This document shows, piece by piece, positions 33,368-41,520 of a stretch of 64,000 nt of DNA. This DNA is from DASUPK01 sp963747425. Lineage in GTDB: Bacteria; Actinomycetota; Thermoleophilia; Solirubrobacterales; 70-9. Every line of letters starts with the position of its first letter. The first letter of the stretch is position 1. The DNA lies in NCBI GenBank assembly GCA_963747425.1, contig CAVVFJ010000012.1, forward strand, positions 62,001-126,000, given 5' to 3'. Position numbers and translations under genes: made by a program. The notes beneath the pieces were generated by a model. The model was not told the origin of the DNA and ran no database searches. It saw nothing but the letters and a program-made list of their open reading frames with translations.

Positions 33368-35770
33368 TCAGCGGATCGCAGGCATCGGCTGCTCGAGCAG
33401 GCGCTCGATGTGCGCCGCCGGGACCGGCTCGGCGAAATGGAAGCCCTGGGCGTACCCGCAGCCGAGCGCGCTCGCCATCAGCACCTGGTCCTCGGTCTCC
33501 ACGCCCTCGGCAACGACGCCGATGCCGATCGTGTCCGCCATCTCGCTGACCGCCCGCACGATTGCGGCGTCGTGTGAGCTGTCGGCGAGGTTCTCCACGA
33601 AGGAGCGGTCGAGCTTGATCATCGAGAGGGGCAGCCGTTTCAAATAGCCGAGCGATGAGAAGCCGACGCCGAAGTCGTCGAGCACGAGCCGCACGCCCAG
33701 GCCCTTGAGCGCTTCGAGGGTCCTCTCCACGAATGTGGTCTCGTCGAGCAGGGTGCTCTCGGTGAGCTCCAGCCAGAGCGTCGATGGATCGATTCGGTTC
33801 GCGCGGACGGAGCCCTCGATGTGCGAGAGCAGGTCGGGGTCCGCGATCTGACGCGCGGAGAGGTTGACCGCCACCGACACCGGCGCGGCGTCGGGGTTGA
33901 GCTGCTGCCAGAGCGCCGCCTGGCGACAGGCCTGCTCGATCACCCAGCGCCCGATCGGCACGATCAGGCGCGACTCCTCGGCGACGGGGATGAAGGCGAG
34001 CGGCCCGACCATCCCGTGGTCAGGGTGGTTCCACCGCAGCAGCGCCTCCATGGCGACCACTGAGCCGTCGCTGAGCTTGACGACGGGCTGGTAGTGGAGC
34101 TCGAGCTCCTCGTACTGGATCGCGCGCCGGAGGTCGTTCTCGATCTGCATGTGCTCGATCACCCGGGAGCGCATGACCTCGTCGAAGATCTCGTAGCCGC
34201 CGCGACCGTGCTCCTTGGCCCGGTAGAGGGCGGAGTCCGCATCGCGGATCAGCGCCTCGGGAGCCTCCTTACCCTCGCCGATCGCGATTCCGACGCTGGC
34301 GCTGACGAAGTGCTCTCGCTCGCGAAGGATGAACGGACGGGCGAGCGCCTCGGCGATGCGCTCGGCCACGCGGGTCGCCCCGCGCTCGTTGCCGACGTCC
34401 TCGGCGAGCACCGCGAACTCGTCTCCGCCGAAGCGGGCGACCGTGTCGCCCGGTCGGAGGGCCTCTTCGATTCGCGGCGCGACGGCGGCCAGGAGCTCAT
34501 CCCCGGCTGCGTGCCCAAGGCTGTCGTTGACGAGCTTGAACTGGTCCAGGTCGAGGAAGAGCACCGCGATCGGGGTCTCCCGGCGAGCGGCGACCGAGAG
34601 GGTGTGCTGGAGCCGGTCGAGGAAGAGGTTGCGGTTCGGCAGGCCGGTGAGCGGATCATGAAGCGCCTCGTGCTGGGTCTGCTCCTCGGTGCGGCGCCGC
34701 TCGATTGCGTTGGCCAGCACGTTTGCGAGGGCCTGCATGAAGTTGACATCCTCCTGGGAGAAGTCGTGCTGCCTCCGAGAGGCCGCGCCGAACACGCCAT
34801 ACGGCCGCCCCTCACCCTTGATCAGGACGATCGCCGCGCTCCTCACCCCCTCCGAGCGCTGCAGCTCGGACTGCTGGAAGCGCTTTTCGCTCTCCCAGTC
34901 GTTGACCACGGTCGCCGTGCCGACGGCGAGCGCATATCCGGACTGCGAGCGGAAGCCGGCGGGGATGAGCGCCGTGCCGACCATCTCCTCATCCAGCCCC
35001 GTGGTGGCGACGAGCAGCAGCTCCTCGCCGTTGGGCATCAGCTTGAAGACCACCCCGTAGTGCACGTCGAGGACTCCGGCCAGGATCCTGGTCGCCTCCA
35101 TGGCGAGCTGATCGATCGCCATGCCCTCCAGCGCGAGCTGCCCGAAGCGAGCCACCTCTCGCTGCTGCCGCGCCTGCAACCGGCTTGACTCCTCGCTTCG
35201 CGACAGGGCGGCGGCGGTCTCCGCCAGCCTCCGTCGTCCGGTCGCCTGGTTCCGCGCCTCCCAGGCGGCGAGCAGGGCCACGCAGGCGCCCGCGAAGAGC
35301 CCGAAGCCGGCTAGGGGGAAGCCACCACTGACTCCGAATCCGACGGACAAGGACGCGATCAGGGCGGCCACGCCGACCGCAGCGATGGTCCGAGGTGGAT
35401 AGGACAGCGCGGCGAACAGGAACGGCAGGACGAGCAGCAGCATGTACGCGCTTTGCGACCCGCCATCGAGCGCCGCGATGGTCGCGATCAAGAGGATGTC
35501 GGCGAGCGACCAGGCCGCGAAGATGGCCTCGCGGTGGCGGCTGCGGACGATTCGCTCCCAGGGCAGGGCATGCACGAGTGGCGCGCTCAGCAGTCCCACC
35601 CCGATCGCCGCGAGTATGAAGACGCGGTTCGGGCGGTCCCACGTGTCGACGGCGTAGAGCGCGCCGCCGAGGCAGACGACCACCGAGAGCCAGAGCCCGA
35701 CCTTGACCGAGGCGAGACGGCTCTCGATTTCCTGCTCGCCGACGTCGCCGGCCCCTGCCGGTGCTCTCAT
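33368..35770 (-). CDS. Membrane GAF-GGDEF-EAL cyclic-di-GMP enzyme
   Basis: The 800-residue protein starts with about five or six membrane helices (to about 175). A coiled coil and a GAF-like domain (about 205-360) come next, then GGDEF (VARFGGDEFAVLA) and EAL (MEALLRWNHPDHG). Intact EAL signatures include LELTES, LDDFGVGFSSLGYL, IKLDRSF and VAEGVETEDQ. Both cyclase and phosphodiesterase sites look preserved, so net activity may depend on the GAF or membrane sensor. It is one of three cyclic-di-GMP enzymes in the window, with the HD-GYP regulator at 5.8 kb and the GGDEF-HD-GYP protein at 57 kb. Confidence 0.92.
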   Translation of the reverse strand: MRAPAGAGDVGEQEIESRLASVKVGLWLSVVVCLGGALYAVDTWDRPNRVFILAAIGVGLLSAPLVHALPWERIVRSRHREAIFAAWSLADILLIATIAALDGGSQSAYMLLLVLPFLFAALSYPPRTIAAVGVAALIASLSVGFGVSGGFPLAGFGLFAGACVALLAAWEARNQATGRRRLAETAAALSRSEESSRLQARQQREVARFGQLALEGMAIDQLAMEATRILAGVLDVHYGVVFKLMPNGEELLLVATTGLDEEMVGTALIPAGFRSQSGYALAVGTATVVNDWESEKRFQQSELQRSEGVRSAAIVLIKGEGRPYGVFGAASRRQHDFSQEDVNFMQALANVLANAIERRRTEEQTQHEALHDPLTGLPNRNLFLDRLQHTLSVAARRETPIAVLFLDLDQFKLVNDSLGHAAGDELLAAVAPRIEEALRPGDTVARFGGDEFAVLAEDVGNERGATRVAERIAEALARPFILREREHFVSASVGIAIGEGKEAPEALIRDADSALYRAKEHGRGGYEIFDEVMRSRVIEHMQIENDLRRAIQYEELELHYQPVVKLSDGSVVAMEALLRWNHPDHGMVGPLAFIPVAEESRLIVPIGRWVIEQACRQAALWQQLNPDAAPVSVAVNLSARQIADPDLLSHIEGSVRANRIDPSTLWLELTESTLLDETTFVERTLEALKGLGVRLVLDDFGVGFSSLGYLKRLPLSMIKLDRSFVENLADSSHDAAIVRAVSEMADTIGIGVVAEGVETEDQVLMASALGCGYAQGFHFAEPVPAAHIERLLEQPMPAIR

Positions 35771-35871
35771 CCCCGTCGCCCTGGAAGTTGCCTCCGCGAT
35801 GGCTCCGATAGCTTCCCCGAGCGGCGGTGCCGCGTCATCCGCACTACTGGGGAGATACTGAGGACCATCAT

Positions 35872-36333
35872 ATGTATGACCAGCACGACGTCGAGACGCT
35901 CGAACGTCAATTCAACGCGGCGATGGAGGAAGCCGACACCGGCTCGGCTTTGGACGCCGTCAGGCGGATCTACGACGAGTTCGACCGCGGCGGTGAGGGG
36001 CTCGCGGCGCTGCTCCATCCCGACTTCCAGATCCGGATGGAGACGGTCTTCCTCGACGCGAAGGTCTACAAGGGGCTGCGGGGGTTCCAGAAGTGGCGTG
36101 GTGACATGGAGGAGCTCTTCGAGTCGGACAGCTTCCGGCCCGAGGGCCTGCGCTCTGCGGCCGACGGCCGCTGGGTGGTGCTCGGCCGGCTCCAGATCAC
36201 CGAGAAGGAGAGCGGCGACGATCTGGACGTGCCGCTCGCGCACGTGCTCGAGCAGCGGGACCGCAAGGTCGCCAGCTTCACCGCCTACTCCGAGATCTCC
36301 GCGGCGCTGGAGTCGGTCGGCCTGCCCGTCTAA
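35872..36333 (+). CDS. SnoaL-like (NTF2-fold) protein
   Basis: This 153-residue soluble protein has the NTF2/SnoaL layout: an N-terminal helix (DVETLERQFNAAMEEADTGS), EGLAALLHPDFQIRM and a beta-sheet ending with YSEISAALESVGLPV. Members act as small hydrolases, isomerases or ligand-binding proteins; no catalytic residue pair is diagnostic here. ATG 35872 follows TGAGG; an upstream in-frame start (35827) gives a less natural N-terminus. It is divergent from the GGDEF-EAL gene and ends at a terminator hairpin. Confidence 0.75.
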   Translation: MYDQHDVETLERQFNAAMEEADTGSALDAVRRIYDEFDRGGEGLAALLHPDFQIRMETVFLDAKVYKGLRGFQKWRGDMEELFESDSFRPEGLRSAADGRWVVLGRLQITEKESGDDLDVPLAHVLEQRDRKVASFTAYSEISAALESVGLPV

Positions 36334-36364
36334 GCGAACGGGCCCTCTGGGGGCCCGCTCGCTT
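36332..36364 (+). terminator. Intrinsic-type terminator hairpin
   Basis: AAGCGA/TCGCTT and CGGGCCC/GGGCCCG pair into a long stem with one internal mismatch and a 5-base loop, starting inside the stop codon of the SnoaL-like gene. A poly-G tract follows rather than a T-run. Confidence 0.6.
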
Positions 36365-36446
36365 GGGGGGACATATGAGGCCGCATATCGGCGGCCACAA
36401 ACACCGCCGCCGGATATACGCCGTGTTGTGTGTGGACGAGTCCTGG

Positions 36447-36980
36447 TTACGAGCTGGAGCCGCTCGAGCTGGTGCCCGAGTCGTTGCTCTGGTTCTGCTC
36501 TGTGACCCTTCTGCTGTCCCGGCGCGTCCCGGAGGCGGTCCGCACTTGAAGGTCGCCGATCATCGGGCGGGCCCGCGTTCTGCATGCCCTCGGGCAGCTT
36601 GTCCTTGCAGGCCTCGTAGGCCTTCTGGATCTTCTGCCGGTCCGCCGCGCTGGGCGGCTTCGGGGGGCCATCGCTCGGATCGATGTGCCTGGGAGGCCCG
36701 GGCGCGCCGTTGTCCTCCATGCACTTCCGGAAGTCCTCCATCTTCTGCCTGTCCGCGGCCGAGAGGTTGGGGCCCCGGAACATGGTCACGCCCACCCCGC
36801 CGCCGGGGCCCGGCGCCGAAAACGTCTGACGCCGCTGCCGTTGCTCGCGCTGCCGCTGCCGCTGTCCGCCAGCGAAACGGCCGCAAGGCCGACCGCGGTG
36901 ATTCCCGCCGCCAACAGCGAGAGCCCAAGGGGGCCGAGGCGGATCGTGATCCCGCGTCTCTTCTTCTTCTTCTCTTCCAT
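36447..36980 (-). pseudogene. Membrane-anchored small protein with SAADRQK repeats, frameshifted
   Basis: From ATG 36980 (Shine-Dalgarno AGGAGTGGTG) the sequence reads MEEKKKKRRGITIRLGPLG and a hydrophobic helix (LSLLAAGITAVGLAAVSLA). After DSGSGSASNGSG near 36830 the frame changes and continues with two repeats (SAADRQKMEDFRKCMEDNG and SAADRQKIQKAYEACKDKL). A second frame change near 36565 may lead to the Ser-rich tail TEQNQSNDSGTSSSGSSS ending at TAA 36447. Each repeat holds a Cys. An anchored, Cys-containing extracytoplasmic protein is implied. I do not recognise the family. Confidence 0.55.
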
Positions 36981-37027
36981 CACCACTCCTGTCCGTCGTA
37001 GTCCCGGCTCGCCGGGCTCGCAGACCA

Positions 37028-37978
37028 TCAAGCCAGTGGCGCCTGAGAGGAGGCTGAGACGGGCCTAAGAAGCGGCTTGAGCTTCGGGCGGCCGCGCCGC
37101 GCGGCCTTGGCCGCCTGGCGCTCGGGGGCGATCCGGATCACGTTCCAGGCGAGGCCGACCCGCTCCATGGCTCCGATCAAGAGAGCCGACGGATCGAGCT
37201 CCCAGCGGCGCAGGCCATGCACCGCGGAGCGGGGGAAGGCGTGGTGGTTGTGATGCCATGACTCGCCGAGAGAGGGGAGGGCGAGCCAGAAGACGTTGGT
37301 GGACTGGTCCTCCACCTCGAACCGGCGGGATCCCAGGAAGTGGCAGACCGAGTTGACGCTCCAGGTGACGTGGTGGACGAAGAAGATCCTCACGAGGCCG
37401 CCCCAGAGCAGCCCGGTGGCCGCCCCCAGGAGGGTGCCGGTGATCAGGAATCCGGCGGCCGCCGGGATCGCGAGCCCGAGCATCACGAGGCTGACGAAGC
37501 GCCGGTTCAGCAGGCGCATGCCGCGATCCTCGTAGAGGTCCGGCGCGTATTTCTTCCAGTCGGCGCGGCCGTGCTCGGAGAGCAGCCAGCCCATGTGGGC
37601 GTGCCAGAGACCGTGCAGCACGCCGATCACGCCGTCGCCGTGTCCGACGTGCGGGCTGTGCGGGTCGCCCTCGACGTCGGTGTGGGCGTGGTGCTTGCGG
37701 TGATCGGCGACCCAGGCGATCACGGGGCCCTGCACCGCCATCGATCCAAGTCCCGCGAAGACGTATTCCGTCGGCTTGTGGGTGCGGAAGGAGCGGTGGG
37801 TGAGCATCCGGTGGTAGCCGACCGTGATCCCGGCGGCGGTGATCACATACATCACCGCGAACAGAGCCAGGTCGTGCCAGCTCACCAGGCTGCCCCAGAG
37901 CAGGACGATCGCCGCCAGCGTCGCGAGGAAGGGCACAACCATGGCGCCGAGGTTGGCGATCTTGGCCGCTCGGTTCAT
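37028..37978 (-). CDS. Membrane fatty acid (acyl-CoA) delta-9-type desaturase
   Basis: This 316-residue integral membrane di-iron desaturase has all three histidine boxes: HRMLTH, HRKHHAH and HHNHHAF (GESWHHNHHAFP). Four hydrophobic helices lie around them. It introduces a double bond in fatty acyl chains using O2 and an electron donor, adjusting membrane fluidity. ATG 37978 is preceded by TACTCT 7 bases upstream, suggesting a leaderless transcript. It is divergent from a PucR-family regulator across 78 bases holding a 7-base inverted repeat, so that regulator may control it. The length is typical. Confidence 0.93.
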   Translation of the reverse strand: MNRAAKIANLGAMVVPFLATLAAIVLLWGSLVSWHDLALFAVMYVITAAGITVGYHRMLTHRSFRTHKPTEYVFAGLGSMAVQGPVIAWVADHRKHHAHTDVEGDPHSPHVGHGDGVIGVLHGLWHAHMGWLLSEHGRADWKKYAPDLYEDRGMRLLNRRFVSLVMLGLAIPAAAGFLITGTLLGAATGLLWGGLVRIFFVHHVTWSVNSVCHFLGSRRFEVEDQSTNVFWLALPSLGESWHHNHHAFPRSAVHGLRRWELDPSALLIGAMERVGLAWNVIRIAPERQAAKAARRGRPKLKPLLRPVSASSQAPLA

Positions 37979-37985
37979 GGGGGTC

Positions 37986-37991
37986 AGAGTA
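37986..37991 (-). promoter_or_regulatory. Candidate leaderless -10 box of the desaturase gene
   Basis: On the minus strand TACTCT ends 7 bases before ATG 37978, with no Shine-Dalgarno between. Confidence 0.45.
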
Positions 37992-38007
37992 GGCAGGGAG
38001 GGCCACA

Positions 38008-38033
38008 AAGAGTTAGCCTGAAACCCAACTCTT
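38008..38033. promoter_or_regulatory. Inverted repeat between desaturase and PucR-family genes
   Basis: AAGAGTT and AACTCTT form a perfect 7-base inverted repeat with a 12-base spacer in the divergent promoter region. The spacing fits a dimeric regulator contacting one DNA face. Confidence 0.45.
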
Positions 38034-38056
38034 GCGACCCGTTTCTTGTCATATAG

Positions 38057-39247
38057 ATGACAAAAATCCCGCGATCAGAGCCCTGGCACGCGCTGCCGCC
38101 CGAACTCGCCGACGCGATCGAGCCCGAGCTGGCCGCGGCGACGGAGGAGATCCTGGCGACGATCGCCCGCGAGGTCCCCGAATACGCCCGCCCCCTGGAG
38201 GGGGCATTCGGCGTTGCGATCCGGACCGGGGTGAGCGAGGCGCTGCGCCAGTTCGTGGAGCTGATCCGCGATCCGGTGGCGGGCCGGGATCCCGGCCGCG
38301 ACGTCTACGTCGGGCTGGGCAGAGCCGAGCTGCGGGAGGGCCGCACGCTCGACGCCCTGCAGTCCGCCTACCGGGTGGGCGCGCGGGTGGCCTGGCGCCG
38401 GGTCTCCGCGGCCGCCCGCCGTCAGGGAGCCGACCCCGAGGAGCTCGGGCTGCTGGCAGAGGCGATCTTCGCCTACATCGACGAGCTCTCCGCCGACTCG
38501 GTCGAGGGATACGCGCAGGCCCAGCGCGAGCAGGAGGGAGAGCGCCAGCGCCAGCGCCGCGAGCTGCTCGCCCTCTTGCTCCGCGACCCGCCCGCCCCCG
38601 ACGCGGAGATCCGCTCGGCGGCTCAGGCGGCGGGATGGCGGCTGCCACGGAGCGCCGCGCCGCTTGCCGTGGCGGAGGCGGATCTGGCGCGCGTCGGCCG
38701 GCGCCTGTCCGCGGACGCGCTCGTGGCCTCGGTGAGGGGCGTGGGCTGTGCGCTCGTCTCCGGCGCCGCCGGCGCGAGCCGGACGGCGGAGCTGGAGCGC
38801 GCAACCAGGGGCGTCACCGCAGCGCTCGGCCCGACCGTGCCGCGCGCGGAGCTTGGCGAGTCGTGGTCGATCGCCTCGGCGGCTCTACGGGCGGCCGAGT
38901 CGGAGGCGATCGAGGGCGATGGCCTGATCGAAGCGGAGGAGCACCTGCCCGAGCTGCTGCTGTTCGAGTCGGGTGGCGTCGCCGAGCGGCTCGCCGAGCG
39001 GCGGCTCGCGCCGCTGGAGGAGCTCACCCCGGCGGGACGGGCGCGGATGGAGGAGACGGCGCTGGCGTTCGTCCAGCACGGCGGCAACGCCGCGGCGATG
39101 GCGCGCGCCCTTCACCTGCACCCGCAGACGATCCGCTACCGGCTCGGCCGCCTCCGGGAGCTGTTCGGCGATGCGCTTGGCGACCCCGATGCGCGCTTCG
39201 AGCTCGAGCTGGCGCTCAGGTCTCGATCTCTGGCAGCTCGAGGCTGA
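38057..39247 (+). CDS. PucR-family transcriptional regulator
   Basis: The 396-residue protein has an N-terminal helical sensing region (about 1-160), a central GGDEF-like degenerate domain and a C-terminal HTH (about 335-390) with ALHLHPQTIRYRLGRLRELF, the PucR/CdaR-type helix-turn-helix. PucR proteins regulate catabolic and lipid genes; here the divergent desaturase is the obvious candidate target, with an inverted repeat between them. The start is ATG 38057, close after CATATAG. The 3' end overlaps the convergent histidine kinase gene by 32 bases. Confidence 0.88.
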   Translation: MTKIPRSEPWHALPPELADAIEPELAAATEEILATIAREVPEYARPLEGAFGVAIRTGVSEALRQFVELIRDPVAGRDPGRDVYVGLGRAELREGRTLDALQSAYRVGARVAWRRVSAAARRQGADPEELGLLAEAIFAYIDELSADSVEGYAQAQREQEGERQRQRRELLALLLRDPPAPDAEIRSAAQAAGWRLPRSAAPLAVAEADLARVGRRLSADALVASVRGVGCALVSGAAGASRTAELERATRGVTAALGPTVPRAELGESWSIASAALRAAESEAIEGDGLIEAEEHLPELLLFESGGVAERLAERRLAPLEELTPAGRARMEETALAFVQHGGNAAAMARALHLHPQTIRYRLGRLRELFGDALGDPDARFELELALRSRSLAARG

Positions 39248-40724
39248 CCACGGCACCGCCGTCATCGGCGTTCGAGGCCTGTGCCCTGCCTTCGTGCTCC
39301 TCGGCGACCCGCTGGACGATCGCGAGCCCCAGCCCCGAGCCCGGCTTGCCCCGCGCCTCGTCCGCCCGCCAGAAGCGGTCGAAGACCCTGTCGAGGCCGT
39401 CGGGCGGGAACCCCGGCCCGTGGTCTCGGACCGTGACGCGACCGTCCCTGACCTCCACCTCGATCTCGCCGCCGTCCGGACTCCACTTGCAGGCGTTGTC
39501 GAGCATGTTCGAGATCGCGCGGCCGAGGCGCTGGGCATCTGCATGGACGAGGGTGGGGTGGAGGTCCTGCGCGAAGCGCATGTCCCGCGCCCGACGCTGC
39601 GCGCGCTCGATCGCGTCCCGCGTGAGCTCGTCGAGCGCGACGTCCTGACGGGCGATCGCGTCCTGCCCGGGCGCGCGGGCCAGCTCCACGACGTCGCCGA
39701 CCAGCTCGGTCATCTCCTCGAGCTCCTGCGTCAGGTCCGCAACCAGCCGCTTGCGCTCCTCGGGATCGAGGTTCTCTGTTCGCCCGAGCGTCTCGATGTT
39801 GGTGCGCAGGGTCGCGAGCGGCGTTCGCAGCTCGTGCGAGGCGTCTGCGACCAGCCGGCGCTGTGCCGCCTCGGAGAGCTGGAGGGCGGCCATCATCTCG
39901 TTGAAGCTGGCGGCGAGCCGGCCGAGCTCGTCGTCGCCACGGACCTCGATCCGGTGGGTGAGGTCGTGGGTGCGCGCGACCTCCTCGGCCGCGCTGGAGA
40001 CCTCGCCGGCGGGCGCGAGCGCGGTTCGCGCCACGAACGGCCCGAGCGCGGCCGCCAGTGCGATGCCGCCTGCGCTGACCGCGGCCAGGATGATGATCAG
40101 GGTGTCCAGGGTGTGGTCGGTGTCCTCAAGTGAGCGGGCGAGCTGGATGGCGCCGCCGGTCGCCAGCGGCTGGGTGAGCACGCGCAGCGAGGTGCCCTGG
40201 GCGTCGACGTCGCTGAACTGGGCATCCCCGCCGCTGGCGGCCAACGTTCGGTCCGTCGCGGAGACCGGCAGGTGGAACTGCGAACCCGCCCCCGTCACGA
40301 CCGTCCCATTCGGCCCGATCAGCTGGGCGAGCGACGGTGGCGCGCCGGGGCCGGGCGCGGGGACGGCCCGCTGCAGGAAGATCCTGTCGCCTGCCTCGGG
40401 CCCGGGTGCCTTCGCGGTCCTCTTGCCCTTGTCTTTGGTCGAGATGCCCGGGGGCAGCGGGGGACGCTTCCCGTTGGAGGACACGTTCGGGGCGCCCACG
40501 CCCTGTGACGCGCCGACCGTGACGGGTCCCTGGGCCGACCCGGCGATCAACGGCGCGACCTGCTCCGCGCGCTGCGAAACCAGTTCGGCCTGGTGGCGCA
40601 GGTCGTTGTCGATGTCGCCCCGCAGGCGATCGCGGACCAGGGCGTAGACGAGGCCCGAGGCGAGCAGCACCGCGAACGCGACGGCCAGCGCGGAGAGCAG
40701 GGCGAGGCGGCGGCGCAGGCTCAT
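39216..40724 (-). CDS. Membrane sensor histidine kinase (HAMP, HisKA, HATPase)
   Basis: This 502-residue kinase has two membrane helices (about 8-30 and 205-225) around a 170-residue extracytoplasmic sensor rich in Pro/Gly. A HAMP domain, a HisKA domain with phosphoacceptor His about 296 (DASHELRTPLATLRTN) and an HATPase with N-box NMLDNACKWSP, DHGPGFP and GSGLGLAIV follow. The architecture resembles MprB-type actinobacterial kinases. ATG 40724 overlaps the regulator stop (ATGA), so the two are coupled. The signal is unknown; the downstream neighbour is a PucR gene, the upstream a lipoprotein. Confidence 0.92.
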   Translation of the reverse strand: MSLRRRLALLSALAVAFAVLLASGLVYALVRDRLRGDIDNDLRHQAELVSQRAEQVAPLIAGSAQGPVTVGASQGVGAPNVSSNGKRPPLPPGISTKDKGKRTAKAPGPEAGDRIFLQRAVPAPGPGAPPSLAQLIGPNGTVVTGAGSQFHLPVSATDRTLAASGGDAQFSDVDAQGTSLRVLTQPLATGGAIQLARSLEDTDHTLDTLIIILAAVSAGGIALAAALGPFVARTALAPAGEVSSAAEEVARTHDLTHRIEVRGDDELGRLAASFNEMMAALQLSEAAQRRLVADASHELRTPLATLRTNIETLGRTENLDPEERKRLVADLTQELEEMTELVGDVVELARAPGQDAIARQDVALDELTRDAIERAQRRARDMRFAQDLHPTLVHADAQRLGRAISNMLDNACKWSPDGGEIEVEVRDGRVTVRDHGPGFPPDGLDRVFDRFWRADEARGKPGSGLGLAIVQRVAEEHEGRAQASNADDGGAVVSLELPEIET

Positions 40725-41434
40725 TTAGTGCGAGGGCGCTCCGCAGGCGAAGCCGAGGAGCGACCCGTTTCACGAAGGGAGTACCCGACTCCGCGGACCG
40801 TTTGGATCAGCCGCGGCTCGCCGCCCTCCTCTGTCTTGCGGCGCAGGTAGCCGACGTAGACCTCGAGCGAGTTCGAGCGGGGACCGAAGTCGTATCCCCA
40901 GACCGCCTCGAAGAGCTGGGAGCGGGTGAGCACCAGCCGCGGGTGTCGCAGCAGATGCTCGAGCAGCGAGAACTCGGTCTTGGTCAGCTCGATCGCCCGC
41001 TCCCCGCGCTTGACCTCTCGGGTGGCCGGGTCGAGGGTCAGATCGGCATAGCTCAGCTCCTCCGCCGCGTCGCCGTTGGTCCGCCGCAGCAGGGCGCGCA
41101 GGCGCGCGAGCAGCTCCTCCAGCGCGAAGGGCTTCACGACGTAGTCGTCCGCGCCCGCATCGAGGCCGTCGACTCGGTCCTGGACGGCGTCCCTGGCGGT
41201 GAGCATCAGGATCGGGGTGTGGTCGCCGCGCGCCCGCAGCTCGCGGCAGACCGAGAGCCCGTCCCGCTTCGGCATCAGCACGTCGAGGACGATCGCGTCG
41301 AGCGGCGCGGAGGCAACCGAGCCGAGGGCCTCCTCACCGTCGGCCGCCAGGTCCACCTCGTAGCCCTCCAGCTTGAGCGCGCGCTCGAGCGCACGGCGGA
41401 GCTGCGGCTCGTCGTCTACGACCAATACGCGCAC
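40721..41434 (-). CDS. OmpR-family response regulator
   Basis: This 237-residue regulator has a receiver (RVLVVDDEPQLRRALERAL, phosphoacceptor Asp in IVLDVLMPK about 53, Lys in DYVVKPF) and a winged-helix DNA-binding domain (LTKTEFSLLEHLLRHPRLVL, SLEVYVGYLRRKTEEGG, TVRGVGYSLR). It resembles MprA. The start is GTG 41434. The 3' end overlaps the kinase ATG. Its last residues (about SSASPAERP) are encoded by a REP-like element, copy B, so the repeat has been incorporated in the coding end. Confidence 0.92.
   Translation of the reverse strand: MRVLVVDDEPQLRRALERALKLEGYEVDLAADGEEALGSVASAPLDAIVLDVLMPKRDGLSVCRELRARGDHTPILMLTARDAVQDRVDGLDAGADDYVVKPFALEELLARLRALLRRTNGDAAEELSYADLTLDPATREVKRGERAIELTKTEFSLLEHLLRHPRLVLTRSQLFEAVWGYDFGPRSNSLEVYVGYLRRKTEEGGEPRLIQTVRGVGYSLRETGRSSASPAERPRTK
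40731..40770 (-). repeat. REP-like palindromic element, copy B
   Basis: This copy matches copy C (41480-41520) at all but two positions, plus one single-base indel, over 40 bases. The minus strand reads GGTCGCTCC, inner GGC-TTC-GCC, then GGAGCGCCC. It lies inside the 3' coding end of the response regulator. Confidence 0.7.
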
Positions 41435-41479
41435 GAACCCATGCTGGCGCGATCTCCTAAGAGATGTATGAGAGAGACG

Positions 41480-41520
41480 CGAGGGTGCTCCGCAGGCGAA
41501 GCCGAGGAGCAACCCGCTTT
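41480..41520 (-). repeat. REP-like palindromic element, copy C
   Basis: It is near-identical to copy B, 750 bases away. The outer stem GGG-TTGCTC / GAGCA-CCC and an inner GGC/GCC hairpin are conserved. It lies between the lipoprotein stop and the regulator start. Confidence 0.7.

Noticed and set aside
36363..36700. Plus-strand frame following the SnoaL terminator
   Set aside because: It lies antisense to the SAADRQK protein and has no ribosome binding site or domain.
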